The notes beneath the pieces were generated by a model that saw only the letters and a program-made list of their open reading frames with translations, was not told the DNA's origin and did not search any database. A DNA stretch of 64,000 bases from positions 26,021,411 through 26,085,410 of the forward strand of contig NC_067203.1 of the NCBI RefSeq assembly GCF_026262505.1, in the 5' to 3' direction. A program made the position numbers and the translations under genes. The stretch comes from Trichomonas vaginalis G3 (lineage: Eukaryota > Parabasalia > Trichomonadida > Trichomonadidae). Below, in pieces: positions 8,741-18,354 of this stretch (positions within the stretch are counted from its first letter, which is position 1; every line of letters starts with the position of its first letter).

Positions 8741-10012
8741 ATGAACAAAAACGGAACCGCTAAAATGAATGATAATCAAATTAGAGCAGAAGGTAGAAGG
8801 TTATTTAAACGCTTCTATAACATTCCTGATGGTGTTAATCCTAAAACTCGTAGAAGTTATTTAAATGAAGCAATAGATTCATATGAAGGGTTTGACATTT
8901 CATCAGAAAGTGAGAGATTAGCGAGAATGTTAAATGTTAATATTGATTTCTATTATTGTGATCCTCAACCAGAAGACGTGGACATAAATAAGGTAGACTT
9001 TCCATTAGTGGAATCAATAATGATAGATCCAGAATTTGAAACAGTAAATATTTTATTAACACAGAGTCCATGTGGAAAACTTCACGCTGACAGAATAACA
9101 GACGTTGAAGCACTCACCGGCTATAGAGTTTGTCCATATTGTAAAGAAGAAGTTTATTCTATCCGTGATGATCCAGAAAGGAAAAACCAAAAAGATTTTT
9201 AAAGCATTGTGAGAAATGTAAAGAAAATAATGGAAGATTAATTCAAGACGTTCAGTTGCAAAAGACACAGCAACCATATGCACCACATATTACGAAACAG
9301 AAGATATATCAGTGGTTATTAGCTCATAATTTGCAGGAATATTATCAACCGACAAGATATTATATTACTTTTGACTTTGAAACATTAGAGACTAAAGAAG
9401 AATTACAACTTTCTGAGTGTGCAACTTTGAACGCTTACTTAAAACCATTCATGGTATCATCAACGGTTAAATTAAACGATAAAACATATACGAGGAATTT
9501 TTGCTTAACTTCGAGTGATTCTTTTATTTCTGATTGGATTGAGTTTTTATTTTCAACCTGTTCATTAGTTGCTAAATCAAATATTGAACAATATGAAGAA
9601 TTAATGAAGTCGCAAACGGACTCTTTGAGTCCTGAAGGTCTTTCAGACCAAACGGCGGGGACTTTGTCCCATACATTAAATGAAAAACAGAAGGAAGCAT
9701 TTAAAGAACTTCTAGATGAGGAATTTAATAAAGTGAATATCATAGGTTTTAATTCGGGAAAGTTTGATTTAAATTTAATTCTTCGTGATTTAAACACTGC
9801 AAAATGGAAAATAAAATCAATGCTGGGTTCTTCTTCTCAATTTAAGCAAGTCATTGTAAAGAAAACAAACGCTCCATATGAATTGAGATTTATTGACATC
9901 AGAAATTATATAGCGGGTGGGACATTAGACCAATTCACTCAAGATTTCGGAAACAATAAATCACGTGTTAAATCCTTTTTCCCTTATCAATTCATCACAT
10001 GGGAGAAAGTTA
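8741..10012 (+). pseudogene. P2 protein-primed DNA polymerase B, N-terminal and exonuclease part
   Basis: Begins with an N-terminal region holding a Cys/His cluster (SPCGKLHAD ... GYRVCPYCKEEVY, about 9065-9150). The 3'-5' exonuclease region follows, with Exo I YITFDFETLE (about 9363-9392) and Exo II GFNSGKFDLNLIL (about 9745-9783). This is the arrangement of Polinton PolB enzymes, which replicate linear DNA with a protein primer. P3 is inserted at 10019 with target duplication GTATAC; the polymerase resumes at 33473. The gene looks broken beyond that insertion. Confidence 0.8.
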
Positions 10013-10023
10013 GTATACAAGTC

Positions 10024-10058
10024 TTGGGTATGGTGGCACTGCGTTCCACCTTACCCAA
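10024..10058. repeat. Tip hairpin of P3
   Basis: TTGGGTA(T)GGTGG then loop CACTGCGTT then CCACC(T)TACCCAA: two stem blocks of 7 and 5 pairs separated by a T-T mismatch. P4 has a hairpin at the same place with a different but pairing stem and the same loop core. Confidence 0.7.
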
Positions 10059-10200
10059 TACTTGTGAATTTGACACTTTACAAAACCGTTAACGTATATT
10101 TTACAACATGAACGCAAAAACTAACTTAACCTTAAATATTTACAAAGCCGCCAACAATTTCACCTCACTATCGTTCTCACTAACAACTTCACTAATGTTC

Positions 10201-10485
10201 TCATAAATTTTCCTCAATATCTTCATCATCAGTGTTAACCCTATTGTAGTCATACTTGAAGCCATAAACTTTCTCTAACTTCTTAACGTACAATTTACAT
10301 AACTTACCTTCGTCATCGTATGGTTTAATGATATAACTATTTCTATCTTTATAAACAGTCAATGAAAAGTCAACTGGTCTCGGATGTATTTGAAAGAACA
10401 TGTTATGCTCAGGAAGGAAGAATAAATGTTTAAATGTATGTTTGTTATATGTTTTGATTTGTATGAGTTGCTTTTGTTCTGTCAT
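10201..10485 (-). CDS. TIR-encoded 94-residue protein, left copy
   Basis: Starts MTEQKQLIQIKTYNKHTFKH and ends with an acidic tail (NTDDEDIEENL). The same protein is encoded at 33000-33284 in the right terminal repeat, so P3 carries two inverted copies. The segment SYIIKPYDDEGKLCKLYVKK plus LEKVYGF resembles the C terminus of the P4 HNH protein (AAYVCMIDTENKRVILFINK then FKRLYGF), suggesting a shared small domain that may recognise element DNA (inference). No nuclease motif here. It looks whole in both copies. Confidence 0.65.
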   Translation of the reverse strand: MTEQKQLIQIKTYNKHTFKHLFFLPEHNMFFQIHPRPVDFSLTVYKDRNSYIIKPYDDEGKLCKLYVKKLEKVYGFKYDYNRVNTDDEDIEENL

Positions 10486-10583
10486 TTACATCCAAATAAA
10501 ATAAAAATAATTTTTAAAAATAAAATAAAAAATAAATGATATCACCACCCTCACACGTATGAAAACATAGCACAAAAATAAAT

Positions 10584-10631
10584 TTAGGTGAAGTGGTGAG
10601 ATCTAACCCTTTTTCACCTCATTTCACCCTG
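10584..10631. repeat. GATC palindrome module, copy a
   Basis: TTAGGTGAAGTGGTGAGATC followed by TAACCC and two CACC-containing units. This copy is slightly imperfect in the core compared with the others at 31619, 53537, 58077, 61505, 61697 and 63183. Confidence 0.65.
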
Positions 10632-10684
10632 TTGAATTCATTGCTTTATAACTCTCTTCCTTGGTTTCTTTTTAGTTGCTTTCT

Positions 10685-11165
10685 TCACGTCTGTCTCCAA
10701 CTTGACTGTCTTTCTTCTTCGCCGTAATGATACCAGTTACTTCCACCAGTCAATGGGTCAAATGGTCTTTCGTAAGGGTTTCCATACATTCCATAGGGAC
10801 CATACGGAAGAACTACTGGTGGAGAAGAAACATTTTCTTTAGTTCCATCGACTCTATTTAAATGCATTGTTTCACCTTTCATCTGGTCATTAAAGTCTTT
10901 TGCGTGTTTTGCAAACTCATCGTCCTTTCCTAAAGCATTTTCTGACTCAGTCGCAACCAAATTGGATGCTTTATTTATGAGCCCTATTTTATTTAATCTT
11001 AACTTCTTTACAACCCAGCCTCCAATCTTTCCTTTATTTGCATCTAATGTCTTTCGAAACTCTTCCTCCACTCATTTTATTTACTGCGTCATAAGCTCCA
11101 AGTGCTTTTGCTCCAAATGCTAATGCTTTTGTTCCCATTGCGCCTAAAGCTGCCCAAGCTACCAT
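10685..11165 (-). pseudogene. P3 small protein with Gly/Tyr/Pro-rich C terminus
   Basis: An open segment of 128 residues (10685-11071) has a basic N-terminal half and a C-terminal half rich in Pro, Gly and Tyr (VVLPYGPYGMYGNPYERPFD). Upstream, 11072-11165 encodes an Ala/Gly-rich hydrophobic start from an ATG at 11165. The composition suggests a minor virion protein, comparable in style to the small P1 proteins. The gene looks broken. No family recognised. Confidence 0.4.
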
Positions 11166-11390
11166 TTACACCATATTAAAATCATCTCTCTTCAATATTA
11201 TCTCATAAAAGTTCTCGTTACTGGAGAAAGTCAATGAAACATAAGCGTTCTCACGGGCTTCGCCCTCACCGCTTTGCGGTCTATCTAACTTCTTTCTTAT
11301 ATCATCTATACGCTTCAAAATGTCTGAACAATTGCTAACATCTTCTACAACAGTTATTTCATCATGAATGACCTTCAAGAACAAGCTCAT
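11166..11390 (-). CDS. P3 hypothetical protein, 74 residues
   Basis: Starts MSLFLKVIHDEITVVEDVSN. It has an amphipathic helix with SDILKRIDDIRKKL followed by a short beta-rich end (YVSLTFSSNENFYEIIL). No domain recognised. It lies between small virion-type genes on the same strand and abuts the preceding gene, so co-expression in a structural cluster is likely (inference). Confidence 0.4.
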   Translation of the reverse strand: MSLFLKVIHDEITVVEDVSNCSDILKRIDDIRKKLDRPQSGEGEARENAYVSLTFSSNENFYEIILKRDDFNMV

Positions 11391-11399
11391 TTAATATGC

Positions 11400-12270
11400 T
11401 ATTAAAATCATCTCAATAATGAGTCCATCCTTTCCATCTTTAGGTAGCACAACATCTTTCATTGAAGAAGGTTCGACAAGTCTTATGTTAAACTTACTGA
11501 CAAAGTTTGTTATACTATAATGCTTGGCGGCGAATACATATAGTTTGAAAGACATAATATAGATTCTTCAGCAAATTCACTTATACTGGATTTTATAACA
11601 ATGTTCTCACGAGACCAAATACCACCAATTGACAATCTTGTAAGCAATCCTGCTGAACCTTCAACTGTAAACGTCGATGGTAACATTCCACGAAGGTCAT
11701 CTATTGACATCTTTGAGTCACTGAATTTAAATATTTTCTTAAAGCAATCGTCATTATCTAACCATGCAATAGCTTTGAAGTTTTCATTCGAATATACATC
11801 TGCTTCATTAAATGTAAACCTGACTTCTTTGCAGAGATGACTTTAAAATCTATTGAGTTTGTTTCAAAATTATATGCTATGGTAACTTCTGAAGGTAATG
11901 GATGTCCTTCCGCAGTCAGTTGTTCTCTCACTACCGTTTGAAGCTTTGTTTAAAAACTTTCATGTCATCTCCTGTGTCTAGGTTCACATACACAGCAACA
12001 GGGAAACTATCTTGCTTCTTTGTTTCATCATTATATCTCAAAACATTAAAGTTCTTCAATAATATTGTTCTTCCTGCTGGAATACTTCGAACCTGTCTGA
12101 TTTCAATAGCTTTCTCACCTCCTACATACTCTACCCAGTGTCTTGGATATTCATAAGTATACTGACTTTCTTGAATTTTGGTTAGGTTTCATCATAACGT
12201 GTTCATAGTATATCTTTATACTCTTGTCAGTTAGACTCGGTGCTATGTTCTGAATATTTCTGACTTGCAT
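11400..12270 (-). pseudogene. P3 decayed structural-type gene
   Basis: A gene starting at an ATG at 12270 (MQVRNIQNIAPSLTDKSIKI). Coding-like sequence continues leftward over several short open segments to about 11400, including SIGGIWSRENIVIKSSISEF. The beta-rich composition and its neighbours suggest a minor capsid or vertex protein. It looks clearly broken, with several breaks. It is divergent from the ATPase gene, the starts being only 16 bp apart, so the two probably share a promoter region. Confidence 0.45.
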
Positions 12271-12286
12271 TTTTAATGGAGATAAA

Positions 12287-13174
12287 ATGAAGCATTTAAT
12301 ACATGACGTAGATGAAGACATGAATGAAACTACAGACAAACTTAACTCTTCTCTTATTCTTCCTTTCAGCAAAGATTATGAATTCTGTTCAAATGGTGTG
12401 TATTTCTATTGTGGAAAGATGGGGTCAGGAAAGACATTCAACCTCATTCGTCATATACTCATAACAGAACGTTTAGGAAATGACTCATATTATGACCAAA
12501 TCATTATATCAGCAACTTCAGACTCTATGGACTCAACAGCGAAAACATTTATGTCAAAAGTTCAAGCCTCTGTCGTTAAAGTTCCAGACAGTGAACTCAT
12601 TGAATTTCTTCAACGTTACATTCGACGTAAGAGGAAATATTATGCCATCGTTGAATTTATACAGTCAGGAATGCAAAAGACTTCTGAGGAGATGGAAAGA
12701 ATTATTGACAAACACCACTTACGTCAATACTCAGGAGTTTACGATATGAAACGACTTACAAACTACATTCTGTCAAAACTTTCAAAATACCCCTTCAAAA
12801 AATATCCATCAAACACTTTATTAGTTTGTGACGACTTCGCCGGAAAAGGTTTAGTGTCAAAGCCTGACTCACCATTAGCTAACATCATTACTAAAGTCAG
12901 ACATTACCACTTAACTGTAGCAATACTTATGCAAACATGGCGTTTTCTTGCTTTAAACATAAAACGTCTCATAACTGACTTCGTTATCTTTCAAGGTTTC
13001 TCACGCTATGACATTGAACTCATTTGGAAACAGTCAGGTATAACATTACCTTTTGAAGAAATTTGGGAAGCATATAAGTCTCTCATCTCTCCTCGTTCAT
13101 ACCTTGAGATTCATATCATGACTAATACCATTAAAGTCAAAAATATTCCATGGGAACGACCAACATTGTTTTAA
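12287..13174 (+). CDS. P3 genome-packaging ATPase (FtsK/HerA, A32-like)
   Basis: 295 residues, ATG at 12287. Walker A GKMGSGKTFN at about residues 43-52; Walker B NTLLVCDDFAG at about residues 180-190; then a conserved ITKVRHYHLTVAILMQTWR stretch typical of the sensor region in A32-like packaging ATPases of Polintons and related viruses. It would drive DNA into capsids. Length is normal for the family and the frame looks whole. It overlaps by a few bases the convergent gene ending at 13171. Confidence 0.85.
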   Translation: MKHLIHDVDEDMNETTDKLNSSLILPFSKDYEFCSNGVYFYCGKMGSGKTFNLIRHILITERLGNDSYYDQIIISATSDSMDSTAKTFMSKVQASVVKVPDSELIEFLQRYIRRKRKYYAIVEFIQSGMQKTSEEMERIIDKHHLRQYSGVYDMKRLTNYILSKLSKYPFKKYPSNTLLVCDDFAGKGLVSKPDSPLANIITKVRHYHLTVAILMQTWRFLALNIKRLITDFVIFQGFSRYDIELIWKQSGITLPFEEIWEAYKSLISPRSYLEIHIMTNTIKVKNIPWERPTLF

Positions 13175-13572
13175 AGTTTAACCTTCAATTGACTGATGAT
13201 AAACAAATTCCATGCATCTCTGTCACCATTTCTGTTAATATTTTTGCTGTCATTCATATCATCCACTTCTCCATCCGTTAGCTTTTGAGGATATGCGTTA
13301 GAATAGCTGTTCTTAAATGAAGGCTTTTCACCTTTGAGAGCATAAACTCTATAACTTTCTGCATACTTTATGTTTGAACCTCCTGAGCCATCGTTGACAT
13401 AAATTTTTATAGGCTTCCACCCTTTGTTCATGTTCCTGCTTCTTCCCTTTGCTCTTTTGTTCAGTAGTTCTACATCTTTATACACAGCTCCTGTCTCAGT
13501 GAATTCAACAATATTTTCATTCGTTAGCTTTACATTCAAACCCTTGTCGAGTATATTGTTCATTTCATACAT
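13171..13572 (-). CDS. P3 hypothetical protein, about 133 residues
   Basis: I choose the ATG at 13572 (MYEMNNILDKGLNVKLTNEN) because the longer frame would overlap the divergent gene at 13598. Basic and Gly/Ser/Asn-rich in the middle (NKRAKGRSRNMNKGWKPIKI, VNDGSGGSNIKY). No family recognised. It ends convergently with the ATPase. Confidence 0.45.
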   Translation of the reverse strand: MYEMNNILDKGLNVKLTNENIVEFTETGAVYKDVELLNKRAKGRSRNMNKGWKPIKIYVNDGSGGSNIKYAESYRVYALKGEKPSFKNSYSNAYPQKLTDGEVDDMNDSKNINRNGDRDAWNLFIISQLKVKL

Positions 13573-13597
13573 ATAAAAGGTTTTTATTCTATATGAA

Positions 13598-14212
13598 ATG
13601 AGAAGCAAATCCATCTTAGCTGGTGCCGTTAATGTTCCAATTGAACCAACATCAAATGTTGACTCACGAACGACAAACAATATTGTCATAAAGAACTATA
13701 GTTCGGAGTGTTTGAAAGAAAAAGAACCAGATCTTAAGTCGGTGAATTTAAACACAGCTTCAAACGCTAACGCTACATCAGATGTTAAGTTAGAGTATCC
13801 ACCACTGGACCAAGTTCTTTCAAGAGAAGCCAACGACAACCCTTACACAAATGTTCAAACAAATCCTTCAGATAACGTAGACCATTACCTTCTTCAGTTA
13901 TACCAAACAATTTTACTCAAAGACGATAAGAAGCTTTTGACAAATCTTATAAGCAAGAACCAAATAATTCTAACAAAGGAGGACCTTGAAATGTTATCTC
14001 ACGAATAACAGGGAAACAATGTGTCATTGACTATCTCGACCCTGAAATCGAATGCTGTGGTCAAACTCCACTATTCATGAAAATAGGTAACATCCGCATC
14101 ATTGAAACACCAGGAACTACAGGAGTTGAGTTTAAGTATAAATATTCGAACGAGTATACAAAACTTTCAACAGAATATAAACTTTGCTTGAAATATGTTT
14201 TAGTAAATTAAA
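13598..14212 (+). pseudogene. P3 hypothetical gene, Asn/Ser/Thr-rich N terminus
   Basis: ATG at 13598 opens 136 residues with a low-complexity N-terminal half and a helical end (LLQLYQTILLKDDKKLLTNL). Coding-like sequence goes on to about 14212 (a segment with DPEIECCGQTPLF and KYKYSNEYTKL). No family recognised. It may be a scaffold or vertex component judging by its neighbours. It looks broken once. Confidence 0.4.
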
Positions 14213-14447
14213 GCAATTTGTAATATCTATCCAAAACTTCTTCAACAGTATCGAACTCATCTTCATAATGCAAACCTAATCTTATTGACTTGGTGCAGTT
14301 TTCACTAACACAATATTTTTCTGTTCTCTTGACTGACATAACTAATTCATTTGTTTCATCAAACAGCAACAACCAAAGTTCATGACCTAATACATAACAT
14401 TCATACTTTATATTTTTAGCTCTGAGTTCTCTTGTAAGCTGTTGCAT
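14208..14447 (-). CDS. P3 hypothetical protein, 79 residues
   Basis: ATG at 14447 (MQQLTRELRAKNIKYECYVL). Mixed alpha/beta, two Cys near the middle (EKYCVSENCTKSIRL) and an acidic end. No domain recognised. It overlaps the end of the plus-strand gene at 14212 by a few bases and lies just downstream of the structural gene on the same strand. Confidence 0.4.
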   Translation of the reverse strand: MQQLTRELRAKNIKYECYVLGHELWLLLFDETNELVMSVKRTEKYCVSENCTKSIRLGLHYEDEFDTVEEVLDRYYKLL

Positions 14448-15182
14448 TTAATATTTTCTAAAAAGTCAACTTCAACAGTCATTCGCACTGGTGCCTTCAG
14501 TTCTACAGGCTCTCCTTGAAAGTCAACAAGTCTGAATTGCATGTCTTTCAAATTATGAGGACTAATGCGAACCCATTTACCTAAATGAGTTGCTATGACA
14601 GGAACGTTTGGAATGAACATTGAATTGACTGCATAACAGAAGATTTATATTCTACTGAACCTTTACTATTAACTCCTGAAATGCCTGTGACATTAGCTAT
14701 TTTAGACTCAATGTATAAACAATTACCATAACATACGTATGGAACAGATTTCATCTCAATCGTTTTGTCAACACTTTTCAAAGGAAATGTCATATGGTAT
14801 GCACCCAAAGAAGTTGTACTCTATGACTCATTCGTGTTATCTTAAACTCCTTCGCATAACTGAACTTCAAAACTCCTGCAATAAGTTTAACATTCATTAA
14901 GTTTTCTTCGTTCTCCTTGTTTATTGTAGTATTTATGAGCGCATTTAACACTCCAGCTAATGTTTCCATCTTATATTCTACATTATTGTGAAATCTTATT
15001 TCGTGCTTCTTTCCATCTATTTCAAACTCCATGAAATCTGTTTCGTCAGTTATAACGAATGAAGCAATAGTATTAAAGTCAACAACTCTGAAAGCAAGCG
15101 CTTCATTCTGAAGACCTAAGTTTGTTTGTAGCTTTACTGTCCCGTATTCGTTTGGGTCTGTACTTTGCAAATAGAACAACAT
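14448..15182 (-). pseudogene. P3 decayed beta-rich structural gene
   Basis: Starts at ATG 15182 with MLFYLQSTDPNEYGTVKLQT. Beta-rich segments follow over several open pieces (DFMEFEIDGKKHEIRF, MTFPLKSVDKTIEMKSVPYV, LVDFQGEPVELKAPVRMTV). The pattern fits a jelly-roll-type minor virion protein. The start resembles the FYLQS start of the gene at 28485-28766. It is divergent from the fibre gene, the two ATGs being 17 bp apart. It looks broken, about two breaks. Confidence 0.45.
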
Positions 15183-15199
15183 TTTATTCTCATTAAAAT

Positions 15200-18109
15200 A
15201 TGACTATTGCTGCATATGCGTATGAAACAAATGAAGCAAGAAGAGCACATGAACTAGTAAACGAAAACTCAACTTTAACCATTGAAGGCAATGATTTAGT
15301 CATTGACGATGGAAAAACTAAAAAAGTCATTGATTTCGATACTTTTAACACTTATGACCCATTCATTACAACAAGCAAGGTTCCCATCATAAATGATGGA
15401 ACGGTGCAATATATAAATTCTACAGTAGATGCCTCATTAGTGAAAGTACTGAATGTTCTCATTGAATTGTTAAAGAGCTTTCGATTTGACGACAACATTA
15501 AATGCCTAAAGAATTTAGTCATGAATGAGAAACAAATTCTCGGCGTTGCTGGTAGCAGTAATGATGTACACCTTATGACATTAGAATATTATAACGAACA
15601 TAAAGATGAACTGAAAGGAGAGAAGGGTGACACCGGACCACAAGGACCACAAGGAATACAAGGAATACAAGGAATACAAGGACCTCAAGGCGAAAACGGT
15701 TTGGATGGAAAGGATGGAAAGGATGGAAAAACTGCTAAATCATGGATATGGGACCTTATAAATACTGGTTTAACAGCTGCTTCATATGGAGTTCTTCAAT
15801 ACCAAATCAGAAAGATATGGGCAGTACTTGGTGAAGAAGCTTTAGATGACGTTAAAAATGCTTTGAACTTCATTTCAAATGGTTCGGATACTATTAAAAC
15901 TTTATCTGGTTGGATGCAAGAAACAAGGAGTCAAATAGATACTGTAAGACGTATAGCAAACAATGCACGTACGGGATTGGATACTTTACGAGAAGCACAA
16001 AATACACTAAAGGAAGCAAATGATATTCTTGGCTCAGTATCAGACATGCATGAAGATTGGCTTAAAGGTATTGACAAATCTTTAAAAAATCACAGTCAGT
16101 CTATTGCTGACTACAAGAAAAGTATAGATTTTTTACATAGTGCTATGGACGTACATGATGGAAGCATAAGGAACTTACTTAATGCTAACAATAACTTACC
16201 AGGAACTATTAAAGCATTTATAAAGTCCTTTGTAAAACCCGGTGCTCTAACATTTAGGTCTTTGAGAGCAAGAGCATTGAAGTCAAGAGATGCAGAAACT
16301 CCAGAAGAACCACCAAAACCAACAGCTAATGAAATATTGTTCGAATATTTTCCAAGGTACTCTGTTCTCATTGCATACATTCAAGAAATACTTAAGAAAG
16401 CAGACTTGACTTTAGGAGATGATGAAAGTTCTGTATATCTTTCGTTCCAGTTTCAAATAGCAGAACTTTTGAGACAGATATACTTAATGTATGACAACAT
16501 CTCTGATTTCACAAGATATGATGACGACCATGACCCCGAACACGGTGAAGAAGAAGTTTTACAAACATCCATTAAGACAGGAAAGGTTTTAACTCAAAGT
16601 CTCATTATTGACACCAAAGATGGCGAAGTGGACGTTCTTCAAGAGCTGAAGAAAAATACTTCTTCGGGAGGTGGTGGTAGGCATGAACTTGAAATAAATG
16701 AGATAGAAGAGAAATTAGCCGAAAAAGCAGATAAAGAACATAAACACAATATCTCCGATATAAATGAACTTCAAGCTACATTAAATAGTAAAGCAGATAA
16801 AAACCATGTTCATTATATAACTTCAGATGAACAGATTATAACGGACTACCATGGATATTTAACACAGGATGAAAAAGTGAAGACGGAAGATGTTAATGAA
16901 AGAAGATATAAATACATTCGTGCTAAAGGTTATGACATACACTGTACTGTACAGTATGACACAGGTAAAGCACCAGAAGCATTTGGTTATAACGATGAAA
17001 TTTATGCCTCTACTTTCAATGTTAACGGTGTATTAGTTGAACCAAGATTTACATTGAGAGTTAAGACAAAAATAACCGTTGAAGATGCTATTAAAAGTAA
17101 AGCTGACAAAGATGAACTTGACGCAACGAACAAAGTTTTGAAATCTCATAAACACAACATCTCCGATATAAATGAACTTCAAACTACATTAAATAGTAAA
17201 GCTGACAAGAACCATACACATAAATCCTTCACTACTGTTAGAGCAGACGACATAATATTGAACTATGCCCTCGGTTCAAGTGCACCTTCAGAGAATCCGA
17301 GTACAAGCGTAAAAGATACACTAAACTCCTTAAATAACAAATGTATGAACATTGAAGGTCATGCCAGAAACTTTGAAACACATGAACTACCAGCAATGTT
17401 AGATAAGAAAGCAGACAAAAACCATACACATAAATCCTTCACTACTGTTAGAGCAGACGACATAATATTGAACTTTGACCTTGGTTCAAATGCACCATTA
17501 GAAAATCCAAGTACAAGCGTAAAAGATACTCTTAACAATTTAGATAACAGTTGCAGGAATATCGAAGATCATGCCAGAAACTTTGAAGCATATGAACTAC
17601 CAACAATGTTAGATAAGAAAGCAGACAAAACAGAGCTTCAAACATTAAAGACTGAAATACTTCAAACATTATATCCTGTTGGTTCTTTATATACGTCAAT
17701 GAACTCAACAAATCCGGCAAGTGTTTTAGGTTTTGGTACGTGGGAACAGATTGTAGATAAATTCCTCTATTGTGCTAATAGTTCAAAGGAAACAGGTGGT
17801 TCGAAGAAAATTACTGAAGCAAACCTTCCACCGCACACTCATACAGGAGCGACAAACACAACAGGTAATCATTCACATTCAATAACAAAAAGAGGTTTTA
17901 CAAATCTTGCAGCAGGTTCGGATAGACAGGGAATGAATAGATATGATATCACAACTGACCCAGTAGATTCAAGCGCAGGTATTTTCTGTGGAACCGCAGG
18001 AAATCATTCACACACTTTCACAACAAATCCAACAGGCTCGGGTGAAGATTATATGCCACCATTTGTGACTGTATTCGCATGGTATAGAGTTCAAAATGCA
18101 AAAAAATAA
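15200..18109 (+). CDS. P3 collagen-like trimeric fibre with phage-type C-terminal knob
   Basis: 969 residues, whole. Residues 1-137: head with a short hydrophobic start. Residues about 138-177: collagen-like Gly-X-Y run (GDTGPQGPQGIQGIQGIQGP). Long helical shaft follows, with repeated KADKNHTHKSFTTVRADDII units near residues 670 and 740. The C-terminal domain from about 825 has YPVGSLYTSMNSTNPASVLG then FGTWEQI and His-rich loops (PPHTHTG, NHSHS, GNHSHTF), the pattern of phage short-tail-fibre and baseplate gp10-like receptor-binding knobs. The expected role is a trimeric attachment fibre at capsid vertices. It is the longest intact frame of P3. The knob may have been acquired from a phage (inference from motif style). 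Confidence 0.8.
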   Translation: MTIAAYAYETNEARRAHELVNENSTLTIEGNDLVIDDGKTKKVIDFDTFNTYDPFITTSKVPIINDGTVQYINSTVDASLVKVLNVLIELLKSFRFDDNIKCLKNLVMNEKQILGVAGSSNDVHLMTLEYYNEHKDELKGEKGDTGPQGPQGIQGIQGIQGPQGENGLDGKDGKDGKTAKSWIWDLINTGLTAASYGVLQYQIRKIWAVLGEEALDDVKNALNFISNGSDTIKTLSGWMQETRSQIDTVRRIANNARTGLDTLREAQNTLKEANDILGSVSDMHEDWLKGIDKSLKNHSQSIADYKKSIDFLHSAMDVHDGSIRNLLNANNNLPGTIKAFIKSFVKPGALTFRSLRARALKSRDAETPEEPPKPTANEILFEYFPRYSVLIAYIQEILKKADLTLGDDESSVYLSFQFQIAELLRQIYLMYDNISDFTRYDDDHDPEHGEEEVLQTSIKTGKVLTQSLIIDTKDGEVDVLQELKKNTSSGGGGRHELEINEIEEKLAEKADKEHKHNISDINELQATLNSKADKNHVHYITSDEQIITDYHGYLTQDEKVKTEDVNERRYKYIRAKGYDIHCTVQYDTGKAPEAFGYNDEIYASTFNVNGVLVEPRFTLRVKTKITVEDAIKSKADKDELDATNKVLKSHKHNISDINELQTTLNSKADKNHTHKSFTTVRADDIILNYALGSSAPSENPSTSVKDTLNSLNNKCMNIEGHARNFETHELPAMLDKKADKNHTHKSFTTVRADDIILNFDLGSNAPLENPSTSVKDTLNNLDNSCRNIEDHARNFEAYELPTMLDKKADKTELQTLKTEILQTLYPVGSLYTSMNSTNPASVLGFGTWEQIVDKFLYCANSSKETGGSKKITEANLPPHTHTGATNTTGNHSHSITKRGFTNLAAGSDRQGMNRYDITTDPVDSSAGIFCGTAGNHSHTFTTNPTGSGEDYMPPFVTVFAWYRVQNAKK

Positions 18110-18229
18110 TGCTGAAAATGAAATATATTTTTGGTCAAAGCTTCCACGAGAGAAAAGATTCCCCATTCGCTAAGGATTCCAAAAATGAAAAAATCATTGA
18201 TTTCGGCTGAGAAAAACAGCAAAACCTTT

Positions 18230-18291
18230 CTTCCACGGGAACAAAGAAATAAAGAAGAAATAAAGTAAATTTTTATTTATTCCCGTGGAAG
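18230..18291. terminator. Inverted repeat downstream of the fibre gene
   Basis: CTTCCACGGGAA (18230-18241) and TTCCCGTGGAAG (18280-18291) form a perfect 12-bp stem around an AT-rich loop of about 38 bases. It could mark a 3' end or processing site for the fibre mRNA. Confidence 0.45.
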
Positions 18292-18354
18292 ATAGAGCAC
18301 TTTTATGACACTTTTTATTCACGACAAACAAGACAAACAAAGAAAATAAGAAAA

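Larger units (their letters stand above)
10019..10660. repeat. Left terminal inverted repeat of P3
   Basis: Matches the right terminal repeat in inverted orientation from the tip through the 94-residue TIR gene, the AT block, the GATC palindrome module and on to about 10660 (TTATAACTCTCTTCC). This copy has no MULE and therefore shows the undisturbed sequence at the B3 insertion site (about 10493-10583). Confidence 0.85.
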
